From positions 78,790-142,789 of the forward strand of contig NZ_JYMT01000041.1 in NCBI RefSeq assembly GCF_000938305.1: a stretch of DNA of 64,000 nt, written 5' to 3'. Position 1 is the stretch's first letter; every line of letters begins with the position of its first letter. This stretch comes from Bradyrhizobium sp. LTSP885 (GTDB lineage: Bacteria; Pseudomonadota; Alphaproteobacteria; Rhizobiales; Xanthobacteraceae). The position numbers were made by a program, and so were the translations under genes. The notes beneath the pieces were generated by a model that made no database searches, was not told the origin of the DNA, and was given only the letters and a program-made list of their open reading frames with translations. Positions 1 to 8,556 of this stretch are shown here, in pieces.

Positions 1-180
1 GATGCGCGAGGGAAGAATGTCGACGTTGCCGGTCGCCTGCACTGCGAAGCCGCCGTCGTCGGCCTCGACCAGACGCACCACGCGCGGCGAGACGATGCGA
101 TTGACGCAGGCGATGATCGCGTTCGCGACGCTTCCGGTCCAGGCGCTCAGGGTCGCGCCGATGGTCGAAAACATGGTCAT
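1..180 (-). CDS. gspL: Type II secretion GspL-like protein, 5' end only
   Basis: Sixty codons of a gene that runs off the left edge. Its ATG (178-180) overlaps the TGA of gspK (177-179) in an ATGA junction, as at the other joints of this operon. The visible residues (starting MTMFSTIGATLSAW) carry no diagnostic motif. The GspL assignment rests on position, directly after gspK, where gspL normally follows. GspL is an inner-membrane protein with a cytoplasmic domain that couples the GspE ATPase to the pseudopilus assembly platform. The length cannot be judged. Confidence 0.55.
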   Translation of the reverse strand, partial: MTMFSTIGATLSAWTGSVANAIIACVNRIVSPRVVRLVEADDGGFAVQATGNVDILPSRI

Positions 181-1118
181 CTCGAAGAGGCCCTCTGCGG
201 CGCCGTGCTGCCGTCGGAATTGTTGCGCCACGACAATACACGATAGGGCTCGTCGCCGCTGTCGAGAAGCAGGATCACCACCTCGCTGCCGCGGCGCCTG
301 CCGTCACCGAACTCGGCATCGACGGTGACGCGGTAGGCCGTGGATGCGGCGATCGTCGCCCCCTCGCCGCCGCTGGTGCCGATCAAGGCGCGCGGATCAA
401 CCGTGGGGTCGGCGCGCTGCGACAGCACCGCCTGCAGCGTCTCCGGCGTCATGTTCGGCAGCGCCGCCAGCACCTGCGGGGCGGCGTCGAGTACGTTGAC
501 CTGCGGCAGGTTGCTGAACACGGTCACGAACGGCAGCATGCGCTCGATCACCGCACGCGGAATCCCGTAGACCAGCCACAGTTCCTCCGGTGCGGGAAAC
601 GGCGCGTGCCGCGGCAAATAGGCAACGCCCGAGGTCTTGTAGAACGCCGTCTCGGGATCGCTGTCGCCGAGTTCGGTCGGCGCCCGCCAGGCCAGGATGC
701 GGTCGGCATAGCTGGCCGCATCGGACGGGCTGACGCCGAGCCCCGCGATCAGGCCGGACAACAGCCCCTTCGACGCGACATTGAGGTCGATCCGCGCCGC
801 CTCAGAACGGAAGGTCACGAACACCCGGCCGGGGCCGACCCGGGCGTTGAAGGTTCCGCTGCTCGGGCGCGCGACATTGCTGTAAGTAGACAATTTCAGC
901 GCGGTCAGCTCGACACCGGCGGTGACCATCGCCTCGACTTGGATCCGGTCGGTGCTGCCGGCCACGACCACGGCAGTGTTGGTAACGTAGGTGAGATAGA
1001 CCAGCACCAGCGCGGCGAGCGCGGCAAGGATCCATAGCACCGCGATCACGATGAAGCCACGCTCCGATCCACGCTCCGATCCTTGGCCTCGCACGCTATC
1101 GTGGGGCGCGACCGTCAA
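177..1118 (-). CDS. gspK: Type II secretion minor pseudopilin GspK
   Basis: The 313-residue product has a type IV prepilin N-terminus: a charged leader ending in Gly-Phe (RGF, about residue 22), then a hydrophobic helix (IVIAVLWILAALAALVLVY). Mature position 5 is not glutamate, as expected for GspK, which caps the pseudopilus tip and lacks Glu5. Its size is larger than the other pseudopilins, also as usual. The start overlaps the gspJ stop by 4 bp (1115-1118), so the genes are translationally coupled. A 12-bp tandem duplication (1057-1080) encodes a repeated SERG just before the cleavage site. The prepilin peptidase at 8557-9129 probably processes the leader. Confidence 0.93.
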   Translation of the reverse strand: MTVAPHDSVRGQGSERGSERGFIVIAVLWILAALAALVLVYLTYVTNTAVVVAGSTDRIQVEAMVTAGVELTALKLSTYSNVARPSSGTFNARVGPGRVFVTFRSEAARIDLNVASKGLLSGLIAGLGVSPSDAASYADRILAWRAPTELGDSDPETAFYKTSGVAYLPRHAPFPAPEELWLVYGIPRAVIERMLPFVTVFSNLPQVNVLDAAPQVLAALPNMTPETLQAVLSQRADPTVDPRALIGTSGGEGATIAASTAYRVTVDAEFGDGRRRGSEVVILLLDSGDEPYRVLSWRNNSDGSTAPQRASSR

Positions 1119-1825
1119 AGCTGCTCCTCCTTCTTGTCAACGGCCGGATTGCTCCGCGCCGCGAGACAGGCCACCGCGTTCTTCGCGCGCGCGCATTCCG
1201 CCGGCGCATTGACATGCACGATCGCGGCGCTCGAGACCGCCAGCACCTGCCCGGTGCCGGCATCGCGCACGGAGACGCGGACCATGCTCGGCAACTGAAC
1301 CTGGTCGCGCCAGCTCGGCTGCCAGACCTGATCGGGCCCGGCATAAGCGAAGGTCACGCGGAACGGCGCGCGGATCAGCACCACCTGATCGGCAAAACGA
1401 ATCTGCGCATCCGCTGGCATCGGGCTGAACGGCGCGCGCTCGCGCACCAGCGCCAGCCCCTGGGCGTCGGCCTTCTCCATCAGGCGAATGATCTCGAGGC
1501 CGGGACGGATATTGGGCCCGACCGCCGTGCGCACGAAGGTGACGGAGAGCTCGGAGCCCTCGAACAGCGGCCGCTTGCCATCCCCGCTCATCGGCACCAT
1601 CTCGGCGACCGAGAGATCGGCGAGCGCCCGCTCCATCCCGATCGCCAGCCGCTCGGCGCGCTGCACCCTGACGATGCCGCGGTTCCAGTTCGGCAGCCAT
1701 TGCGCCGTGACGGTGGCGAGCGCGGCAAGGATCACCGTCATCAACAGCGTCGCCAGCAACACTTCGAGCAGCGTGAAGCCGGCCTCATCGCGCCAAAAAT
1801 TACGCACTGACCGCCGCGGTCTCAT
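1115..1825 (-). CDS. gspJ: Type II secretion minor pseudopilin GspJ
   Basis: The 236-residue product has a canonical prepilin signal: a basic leader (MRPRRSVRNFWRDEAG), cleavage before Phe, and Glu5 in FTLLEVLLA. A hydrophobic helix and a long C-terminal domain follow, fitting GspJ, a minor pseudopilin of the tip complex with GspI and GspK. It overlaps gspI upstream and gspK downstream by 4 bp each. The order I-J-K and the length support J rather than H or I. Confidence 0.93.
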   Translation of the reverse strand: MRPRRSVRNFWRDEAGFTLLEVLLATLLMTVILAALATVTAQWLPNWNRGIVRVQRAERLAIGMERALADLSVAEMVPMSGDGKRPLFEGSELSVTFVRTAVGPNIRPGLEIIRLMEKADAQGLALVRERAPFSPMPADAQIRFADQVVLIRAPFRVTFAYAGPDQVWQPSWRDQVQLPSMVRVSVRDAGTGQVLAVSSAAIVHVNAPAECARAKNAVACLAARSNPAVDKKEEQL

Positions 1826-2226
1826 TCGGCGGCCTTCGGCACCAGCCGCACGGTCGTGACCTGGATCTGCGCCCCGCCCGGCCCCTGCATCCGCATGTTG
1901 ACCGCGAGCGGCACGAAGCGGCTCGACGGAGCATCGGCGGCCGCGGCATTGATCGGCGCGACGTCGATGCGCCAGCGATGCCCGGCCAGCGCGCCGGACT
2001 GCCGTCCCACCTTCAGCGCGTTGCGCGCCGGGAGTCCGGCCAGCACGGTTTCGGCGGCGCCGCTCAGCGCCAGCTTCTGGTCGATCGCACGGGTGCCCTG
2101 CACCGTGGTGGCGATCACGCCACCGATCGAGCCCAGCACGGCCGCGATGATCGCCAGCGCCACCAGCGCCTCGATCAGCGTAAAGCCCCGCTCGCCGTCA
2201 GAGGATCTTTTGCGGCTGCACGACAA
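1822..2226 (-). CDS. gspI: Type II secretion minor pseudopilin GspI
   Basis: The 134-residue product has a prepilin leader ending RG before FTLIEALVALAIIAAVLG, with Glu5 present. It is short, as usual for GspI, which nucleates the minor pseudopilin tip with GspJ and GspK. The start lies inside the 3' end of gspH (2198-2226 overlap), and the stop overlaps the gspJ start. The tight overlaps imply one polycistronic message for E-F-G-H-I-J-K-L. Confidence 0.9.
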   Translation of the reverse strand: MSCSRKRSSDGERGFTLIEALVALAIIAAVLGSIGGVIATTVQGTRAIDQKLALSGAAETVLAGLPARNALKVGRQSGALAGHRWRIDVAPINAAAADAPSSRFVPLAVNMRMQGPGGAQIQVTTVRLVPKAAE

Positions 2227-2698
2227 TGTCGACCCCCCCGGTCAGCCAGTTGACGCGAACCTCGTAGCCGATGCCGGGCCGCGCCAGCGCGATCGCGCCG
2301 CCGCAGGACATGCCTGACGGAAAGAAATCGATCGAGCGGCCGGCACTGCGGTCCGCGCAGCGCGACGCCAGCGCGGTGTTGATGGTGATATCATTGGGCA
2401 GCCGGACGACGCGGCCGGTGGCCCCGGAGCGGATCGCGCGCGCCTCGGCGTCGACCAGCGTCGCGATCTGGACGTGCCGGCGCAGTGCCGCGCTGCGGTC
2501 GGCCTTGAGCAGCGCCGCAGTCGCGACCGCATAGCTTTCCAGCCGCGCCCGCGAAGTGGCACGCGGGATCGCCGGCAGAATGATGGCCGCAAGCAGGCCG
2601 ATGATCGCGAGGACGCATAGGATTTCGATCAGCGCGAAACCCGCCTCGCCTCGCGCTCGGTCAGCGCGTGCCACTGATGATGTCAGCTGCCGTGCCAC
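2198..2698 (-). CDS. gspH: Type II secretion minor pseudopilin GspH
   Basis: The prepilin motif GEAG/FALIEILCVLAIIGLLAAI shows the cleavage site and Glu5. The reading frame is open further upstream inside gspG. I chose the GTG at 2698 because AGGAGG (2705-2710 on the minus strand) lies 6 bases before it, giving a 166-residue precursor with a 20-residue leader. A second GTG at 2674 is possible. The start lies inside the gspG 3' end (stop at 2661), and the 3' end overlaps gspI. The C-terminal region (IGYEVRVNWLTGGVDI) fits the GspH pseudopilin fold. It joins the minor tip to the GspG filament. Confidence 0.85.
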   Translation of the reverse strand: MARQLTSSVARADRARGEAGFALIEILCVLAIIGLLAAIILPAIPRATSRARLESYAVATAALLKADRSAALRRHVQIATLVDAEARAIRSGATGRVVRLPNDITINTALASRCADRSAGRSIDFFPSGMSCGGAIALARPGIGYEVRVNWLTGGVDIVVQPQKIL

Positions 2699-3119
2699 TG
2701 CCGCCCTCCTGGCCGTCGGAACCGAGCGAGATGATGTCATAAGGCGCGCGCTCGCCCGGTGAGCGATAGATGTAGCTGTGGCCCCAGGGATCGTTGGGCA
2801 CGACGCCGCCGCGCAGATAGGGGCCATTCCAGCCGGCCGCGTTGTTGCTGCGCGCCAATGCGGTCAGTCCCTCATTGCTGTTCGGATAGCGGCCGAGGTC
2901 GAGATAATAGAGATCGAGCGCGCTGGAAAAGCTCTCGATCTGGATCTTGGCGGCTTTGGCCTTGGACTCGCTGAGATAGTTGAGCACCCGCGGCCCGACC
3001 AGCGCCATGATCAGGCCGATGATGGTGATGACGACGAGGATCTCGACCAGCGTGAAGCCGGCCTCGCCCTTGCGCCGGCGTCGCCCCGGCCTCGTGACGG
3101 ATGTCTGCAATATCTTCAT
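2661..3119 (-). CDS. gspG: Type II secretion major pseudopilin GspG
   Basis: GspG builds the shaft of the periplasmic pseudopilus. The product has a basic leader ending KGEAG, then FTLVEILVVITIIGLIMALV with Glu5. The GspG-specific signature is clear: GRYPNSNEGLTAL, then the C-terminal DIISLGSDGQEGG loop, which in this family binds calcium. The ATG at 3119 is preferred (152 residues, GAGG about 9 bases upstream); a TTG at 3134 would add five residues. It lies just downstream of gspF and overlaps gspH. Confidence 0.95.
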   Translation of the reverse strand: MKILQTSVTRPGRRRRKGEAGFTLVEILVVITIIGLIMALVGPRVLNYLSESKAKAAKIQIESFSSALDLYYLDLGRYPNSNEGLTALARSNNAAGWNGPYLRGGVVPNDPWGHSYIYRSPGERAPYDIISLGSDGQEGGSGTAADIISGTR

Positions 3120-3144
3120 CTCGAACAACCTCAATCAACAAACC

Positions 3145-4356
3145 TCAATCGACCAGCTGGCTGACAGACATCAGCGCCGTCATCACAGACACAATCAATC
3201 CGCCGACCACGAAGCTGATCACGATGATCGCCGCGGGGCCGGCGATGCCGACCACGCGGTCCAGCGTGCGCTGCAGCTTGGCCTCATAAAACTCTGCGAC
3301 CCGGCCTGCCAGCATCGGCAACTGCCCGGTCTCGTCACCGAGCCGCAGCATCCGCACGGCCATCGCCGGCAGCGCCTCGGTATCGGCCATCGCATCCGAC
3401 AATTTGGCGCCATGCCGGACCCGATCGGCGGCGTCGATCCACACCGTGGGCGAGCCGATCGAGGCCATCATGTCGACCAGGATGCGCAAGGTCGTCGTCA
3501 AATTGACGCCGCTGCCGAGCAGCAGCCCGAGGTTACGGCAAAACAGCGACGTCCGGTAATATTTCATCACCTCGCGGATCGCCGGCAGCCGCGTCAGCGC
3601 GGTCATCAAGCTGCGGCGGACGCCTTCCCGCCGCAGCGACAGCCAGCCGATCGCAATCACGGCGGCAAGGATCGCCAGCACCGCATCCGAATTGGCGCGC
3701 AGGAAGGTCGAAAGGTTGAGGAACCCGAGCACGAACGGATCGACCTTGGCGCCGAAATCCTGCAGCACGTTGGCGAACTGCGGCAGCACGAAGGTCAGGA
3801 AGAACAGCAGCACGCAACTGGCGGCGCCGAGCACGAACAGCGGATAGCGCACGGCATCGCCGAGCCGGCGCTTCAGCGCCTCGGTGCGGCTGCGTTCATC
3901 GGCCAGCACCTCCAGCACCCGGTCGAGCGAGCCGGACGCCTCGCCCACGCGAATGAGCGCGACATACATCGGCGGAAACAATCCCTGATGCCGCGCCATG
4001 GCCTCGGCCAAACTCTCGCCGGCCACAACGCGGGAACGGATGTCGGCGACCACCGGCCGCAGCCGGCCGAAATCGCGGTCGGCCGCGAGCAGTTCGAGCC
4101 CATCATTGATCCGCGCGCCGGCGCGCAGCAGCAGCGCGAGGTCGCGGGTGAAGATCGTGACGTCCTCCGCTTTCGGCTGGTTGAACAGGCTGAAGGCACG
4201 GCCCGCCGGGCTGCCCTCCTCCAGCGTGACATTGTCGACCAGCACGAGACCAAGCCGCTCGATCCGGGCCGCGACGTCGCCGGCGGCGGGCGCCGCGATC
4301 GCGCCGGAGACCAGCTCGCCGTCAGAGTTCATCGCGCGGTAGCGGTAACTCGGCAT
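3145..4356 (-). CDS. gspF: Type II secretion inner-membrane platform protein GspF
   Basis: The 403-residue product has the two repeated cytoplasmic GspF domains (about 65-190 and 270-390). Hydrophobic segments lie near 165-195, 222-240 and 375-400, the usual three-span arrangement. The opening YRYRAMNSDGELVSGAI is typical of GspF/PilC. GspF anchors the pseudopilus assembly platform and contacts GspE. The ATG at 4356 is chosen over the GTG codon directly before it; it lies 4 bp after the gspE stop. Downstream comes gspG with a 25-bp gap. Confidence 0.95.
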   Translation of the reverse strand: MPSYRYRAMNSDGELVSGAIAAPAAGDVAARIERLGLVLVDNVTLEEGSPAGRAFSLFNQPKAEDVTIFTRDLALLLRAGARINDGLELLAADRDFGRLRPVVADIRSRVVAGESLAEAMARHQGLFPPMYVALIRVGEASGSLDRVLEVLADERSRTEALKRRLGDAVRYPLFVLGAASCVLLFFLTFVLPQFANVLQDFGAKVDPFVLGFLNLSTFLRANSDAVLAILAAVIAIGWLSLRREGVRRSLMTALTRLPAIREVMKYYRTSLFCRNLGLLLGSGVNLTTTLRILVDMMASIGSPTVWIDAADRVRHGAKLSDAMADTEALPAMAVRMLRLGDETGQLPMLAGRVAEFYEAKLQRTLDRVVGIAGPAAIIVISFVVGGLIVSVMTALMSVSQLVD

Positions 4357-4360
4357 CACA

Positions 4361-6049
4361 TCACCGGATCGTCGTGACGCGGAATACCTCGGGCACGGTG
4401 GTCATGCCGGCGCGGCACTTTCCGACCGCATCCACCAGCATCGTGGTCATGCCGCCGGCCATCGCAGCCTGGTCGATGGAGTGAGAATCGGTCTGCGGTC
4501 CGATCAGCCTGCGCACGTCATCGGTCAATTCGAGGATCTCGAACACACCGTTGCGGCCGCGATAGCCGGTGCCGCCGCAGCGCTCGCAACCGCCGGCCTC
4601 GTGAACCACTTCGCCGGCCTTGAAGCCGATCACGGCAAAGCGCGGATCCTTGTCGATGTCGGCGCTCGAGAGCGTGTGCGGCACCTTGCAGCGGTCGCAC
4701 AGCACGCGCACCAGCCGCTGCGCCACCACTGCGCGCAGCGTCGACTTCAGCAGGAAGCCCTCGATGCCGAGATCGATCAGCCGCGGCACCGCGGCCGCCG
4801 CGGTCTCGGTGTGCAGCGTGGTCAGAACAAGATGGCCGGTCAGCGCCGCATGGATCGCGATATGCGCGGTCTCGGCGTCGCGGATTTCGCCGACCATGAT
4901 CACGTCAGGGTCCTGGCGGACAAAGGAACGCATCGCCGAGGCAAAGGTCAGCCCGATCGCCGGCTTCACCTGCGACTGGTTGATGCCCGGAATCTCGTAT
5001 TCGACGGGGTCCTCGATGGTCAGGATCTTGCGTGTCGGCTCGTTGAGGATCGACAGCATGGTGGCCAACGTCGTGGTCTTGCCGCTGCCGGTCGGGCCCG
5101 TCACCACGATCATGCCATGCGGCAGCGCCAATAGCTGCGACATGGTCTTCTCGTCGCGCGAAGCCAGCCCGAGCTTGCTCATCTCGAGCAGGCCGCGGTC
5201 GCGCGGCAGCAGGCGGATCACAGCACTTTCTCCGGCCTGCGTCGGCATCGTCGCGACGCGAACGTCGAGCTCGGCGCGGCTGACGCGGACGCGCGCCGCG
5301 CCGTCCTGCGGCAGGCGGCGTTCGGCGATGTTCAGCCCTGCGAGAATCTTCACGCGCGAGATCAAGGCTTGCGGCGGAATCCCCGAAGGCGACGGGATCG
5401 CACGCAGCAGGCCGTCGACGCGGAAGCGAACGACGAGACCGGTGCGGAACGGCTCGATGTGGATGTCGCTGGCGCGCAGCTCGACGGCACGCTCGAGCAG
5501 ATCGTTGAGCGCGCGCACCACGGGCGCGCCGCTGGCGAGATCGCGCAGGCTTTCGATATCGTCGTCGGATTGCTGGCTCGATCCCTTCGCACTCTCCTCA
5601 GTGCCGGCGCCGTCGGCCTCGACGCGCTGGTCGAGCACGGTCGTGACATCCTCGAACGATGCCACGGCGACCTCGACCGGCTCGCCGAACACGATCTCGG
5701 CGGCGCGAATGGCGGCGGTGTCGGAGGGGTCGGCGACCGCGATGCGATAGCCGCCGTTCGGTGCGCGGAACGGGAAGATCGTGGACTCCCGCAGGAAGCG
5801 GCGCGAGAACCCGTCGAGGCACGGCGTCGCTGCGAGCAGTTGCGGCAGGGTCAGGCGCACCACGCCGAAATAGTCGGAGACCTCATCGGCAAATTCGGCA
5901 GCCGACAGGTCGGTCGCTTCCCACAATTCGCGCAACGGACGCGCCAGGGTTGAATTGGCGGGATGCTGGGCGCGCGCACGCGCGCGTGGCGGCAGGGAGT
6001 ATTTTTCGAGGAGATGCTGTCGGAAGGTCTCTGCGGACAGGTCGCGCAT
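4361..6049 (-). CDS. gspE: Type II secretion ATPase GspE
   Basis: GspE powers pseudopilus extension. The 562-residue product has an N-terminal MshEN-like region (about 20-150) and a C-terminal secretion ATPase domain. Visible motifs: Walker A GPTGSGKTTT (about 317), the Asp box/Walker B region DPDVIMVGEIRDAETA, the His box LTGHLVLTTLHTE, and a zinc-binding tetracysteine (CDRC near 450, CERC near 488). The ATG at 6049 follows a GGTGGGAA purine tract; an upstream TTG (6085) lacks this support. It is the first gene of the leftward operon and diverges from gspD. Confidence 0.95.
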   Translation of the reverse strand: MRDLSAETFRQHLLEKYSLPPRARARAQHPANSTLARPLRELWEATDLSAAEFADEVSDYFGVVRLTLPQLLAATPCLDGFSRRFLRESTIFPFRAPNGGYRIAVADPSDTAAIRAAEIVFGEPVEVAVASFEDVTTVLDQRVEADGAGTEESAKGSSQQSDDDIESLRDLASGAPVVRALNDLLERAVELRASDIHIEPFRTGLVVRFRVDGLLRAIPSPSGIPPQALISRVKILAGLNIAERRLPQDGAARVRVSRAELDVRVATMPTQAGESAVIRLLPRDRGLLEMSKLGLASRDEKTMSQLLALPHGMIVVTGPTGSGKTTTLATMLSILNEPTRKILTIEDPVEYEIPGINQSQVKPAIGLTFASAMRSFVRQDPDVIMVGEIRDAETAHIAIHAALTGHLVLTTLHTETAAAAVPRLIDLGIEGFLLKSTLRAVVAQRLVRVLCDRCKVPHTLSSADIDKDPRFAVIGFKAGEVVHEAGGCERCGGTGYRGRNGVFEILELTDDVRRLIGPQTDSHSIDQAAMAGGMTTMLVDAVGKCRAGMTTVPEVFRVTTIR

Positions 6050-6118
6050 CGAATTCCCACCGCTAACCTTGTTACTGGAATACAACAGCGATTGCCTGTA
6101 GCAACAGGGCCTTAGCGC

Positions 6119-6146
6119 TTGACTCTTCTAGTAGCAAAAACATAAT
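6119..6146 (+). promoter_or_regulatory. Putative sigma-70 promoter for gspD
   Basis: TTGACT (6119-6124) and CATAAT (6141-6146) are separated by 16 bp. They point rightwards in the AT-rich gap between the divergent gspE and gspD. Transcription would begin near 6153, upstream of the possible gspD starts (6176 or 6236). Support is by eye only. Confidence 0.5.
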
Positions 6147-6175
6147 CGTGGCGCAAATTTAGCAATGTCCGGGCC

Positions 6176-8554
6176 GTGGGGACCGGACGTGATTTCAGTA
6201 TCAACTGTAGTATCGGTAGGCGTATTTTGTTCAAAGTGGTGCACCCGCTTTCGCGCCTGCGTTCAGGGTTGGCTGGAACGCTCGTTCTATTTTTGTCCGC
6301 CTTCGCGCTGACCGCGTGCATCGTCACCGCCGACCAATCGGTCGAGAAGAGCCCAAAAGACCCCCGCCCGCAGGACATCGCCGAGAAGGTCAATTCGATC
6401 GACCTGCTGCCCCGTCAAACCACGGATACGGGCGCGGGCGGCTTGCGGCAGCAGGACGCGTCACGCCCGGCGATCTATCTCAGCGACGGCACGACACCCG
6501 CCGGCGGCGCACTCGCCGATCGCGATGGCGGCGGCAACGGCTACGATCTCAATTTCGAGAACGCGCCGGTCGCGTCCGTCGCAAAGGTCATCCTTGGTGA
6601 CGTATTGAACGTCGGCTACACGATCGACCCGCGCGTGCAGGGCACTGTGACGCTGGCCTCGGTCCGGCCGGTGCCGAAAGCGGATGCGATCTACGTTCTC
6701 GAGAATGCGCTGCGGATGTCGGGCGTCGCCCTGGTGCGCGACCGCGGTGGCAGCTACCGGCTGTTGCCCGCGGCGGAAGCAGGCCCCGGCAGCATCGACC
6801 GCAACGACACCGCCGAGGCCGGACAAGGCATCAGCGTGGTGCCGCTGCGCTACGTCTCGGCCCAGACGATCTTCAAGCTGCTCGACGGCTTCGGCGCGAA
6901 GGCCACCACGCTGCGGCCCGACAACGGGCGCAACACGCTGATCGTCACCGGCAGCGGATCCGATCGCGCGGCGACGATCGACACCATCCTGAGCTTCGAC
7001 GCCGACTGGATGCGCGGACAATCGGCCGGTATCTTCCCGGTCCACAATTCATCGCCAGAGCCGCTGATAACAGAGCTCGAGAAGCTGATGGATTCCGGCG
7101 AGGGCGGGCTGAGCGCCAACGTCGTCAAGTTCCAGGCGATCAACCGCCTCAACGCCATTCTCGTGGTGAGCCAGAAGCCCGACTATCTCAAACGCGCCGC
7201 CACCTGGATCGCACGGCTCGACCGCTCCGACACCGAGGCGGTGAATCTGAAATCCTATCCGCTGCGCTACGGCAACGCGAAGACGGTCGTGGCGTTGCTC
7301 AACGACATGCTGATCGCCCCCTCCAGCGGCACCTCGTCCCTCGACAACGGCACCAGCCAGATCGCGCCGGGCTCGGGCGTGACGACGTCCTCGTCGGGCA
7401 GCAACCCGGTCGCCGCGCTCAGCGCGATGCCGACCGCGGCGTCCGGTGCGGCGACGCAGGTCACTGGCGCCGGCGGCGCACCGCTGAACGCGCGCGCCGC
7501 CCCCTCCGCGTCAGGTACGGACCAGCTGTCGGGCAATCTTGGAGCGCAAGGCAACAAGACGGGCAACAGCAGCTTCCTGCCCAATGTCCGCCTCACCGCC
7601 GACATCACCAACAATGCCGTGCTGGTCTACGCCAGTGGCGACTCGCAGCGCGTCATCGAACAGACCATCCGCCAGATCGACCGGCCGCAGCGCCAGATCG
7701 CGATCGAGGCGACGATCGCCGAAGTGACGCTGAACAATCAGTTGAACTACGGCGTGCAGTTCTTCCTGGCGAGCCAGAAGGGCTCGATCACCAATACGGT
7801 CGCGACCGGCGGCGGCACAACCAACACCGTCGATCCGCCGAGCAACGCCGTGAACGCCGCCGCCAACGCGCTGCTGAACCGCGCCCTGCCCGGCTTCAAT
7901 TTCCTGATCGGTTCGGAGAATTCGCCGCGCGTCATCCTCGACGCGCTGCATAACGTCACCGACGTCAAGGTGCTGTCCAACCCGTCGCTGGTCGTGCTCG
8001 ACAACCAGGCGGCGACGCTGCAGGTCGGCGACCAGGTGCCTTACTCGACCGGCACCGCCACCGTGCTGACCGCCAACAACACCGTCGTCAACACCATCGA
8101 CTACAAGAACACCGGCATCATCCTGCGCGTGCTGCCGCGCGCCAACGCCAACGGCCACATCGTGCTCGACGTCGAACAGGAGATCTCCAGCGTCTCCTCC
8201 GCCGGCGCCGGCGGCCTGACGCCGACCATCGCGCAGCGCCGCGTCAAGAGCTCGATCGCCGTCACCAGCGGCCAGACCGTGCTGCTGGCCGGGCTGATCA
8301 CCGAGACCGAGAACAAGCAGCGCCAGGGCATTCCGGGGTTGGATTCGATCCCCGGCGTGGGCGATGCGTTCTCCCACCAGGTCACCTCGCGGACGCGCAC
8401 CGAGCTGATCCTGTTCATCCGCCCGACGCTGGTGCGCGACGCGGTCGATGCGCATGTGATCGCCGAGGAGATGCGCAGCAAGATGAACAGCCGGCTGGTC
8501 GGGACCAGCAATCCCGTGGTCGTGACCACCCCGCCCGGGGTGCCAGCGCGCTAG
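6176..8554 (+). CDS. gspD: Type II secretion outer-membrane secretin GspD
   Basis: The secretin forms the outer-membrane channel. The N0 domain (YDLNFENAPVASVAKVI, about 122) leads into N1-N3 domains. The C-terminal secretin domain shows VLSNPSLVVLDNQAATLQVGDQVPY and VTSGQTVLLAGLITE. A hydrophobic signal ends in the lipobox LTAC (Cys48 from the GTG at 6176), so it may be a lipoprotein or self-piloting secretin. An internal GTG at 6236 would give a more typical 28-residue lipoprotein signal, so the start is uncertain. A Gly/Ser/Ala-rich insertion (about residues 382-462) interrupts the N3 region. The stop is followed after 2 bp by the prepilin peptidase gene. Confidence 0.94.
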   Translation: MGTGRDFSINCSIGRRILFKVVHPLSRLRSGLAGTLVLFLSAFALTACIVTADQSVEKSPKDPRPQDIAEKVNSIDLLPRQTTDTGAGGLRQQDASRPAIYLSDGTTPAGGALADRDGGGNGYDLNFENAPVASVAKVILGDVLNVGYTIDPRVQGTVTLASVRPVPKADAIYVLENALRMSGVALVRDRGGSYRLLPAAEAGPGSIDRNDTAEAGQGISVVPLRYVSAQTIFKLLDGFGAKATTLRPDNGRNTLIVTGSGSDRAATIDTILSFDADWMRGQSAGIFPVHNSSPEPLITELEKLMDSGEGGLSANVVKFQAINRLNAILVVSQKPDYLKRAATWIARLDRSDTEAVNLKSYPLRYGNAKTVVALLNDMLIAPSSGTSSLDNGTSQIAPGSGVTTSSSGSNPVAALSAMPTAASGAATQVTGAGGAPLNARAAPSASGTDQLSGNLGAQGNKTGNSSFLPNVRLTADITNNAVLVYASGDSQRVIEQTIRQIDRPQRQIAIEATIAEVTLNNQLNYGVQFFLASQKGSITNTVATGGGTTNTVDPPSNAVNAAANALLNRALPGFNFLIGSENSPRVILDALHNVTDVKVLSNPSLVVLDNQAATLQVGDQVPYSTGTATVLTANNTVVNTIDYKNTGIILRVLPRANANGHIVLDVEQEISSVSSAGAGGLTPTIAQRRVKSSIAVTSGQTVLLAGLITETENKQRQGIPGLDSIPGVGDAFSHQVTSRTRTELILFIRPTLVRDAVDAHVIAEEMRSKMNSRLVGTSNPVVVTTPPGVPAR

Positions 8555-8556
8555 CC

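Noticed and set aside
2980..4377. Plus-strand reading frame of 465 codons opposite gspF
   Set aside because: Composition is typical of antisense to GC-rich genes, and the gspF frame has all family motifs.
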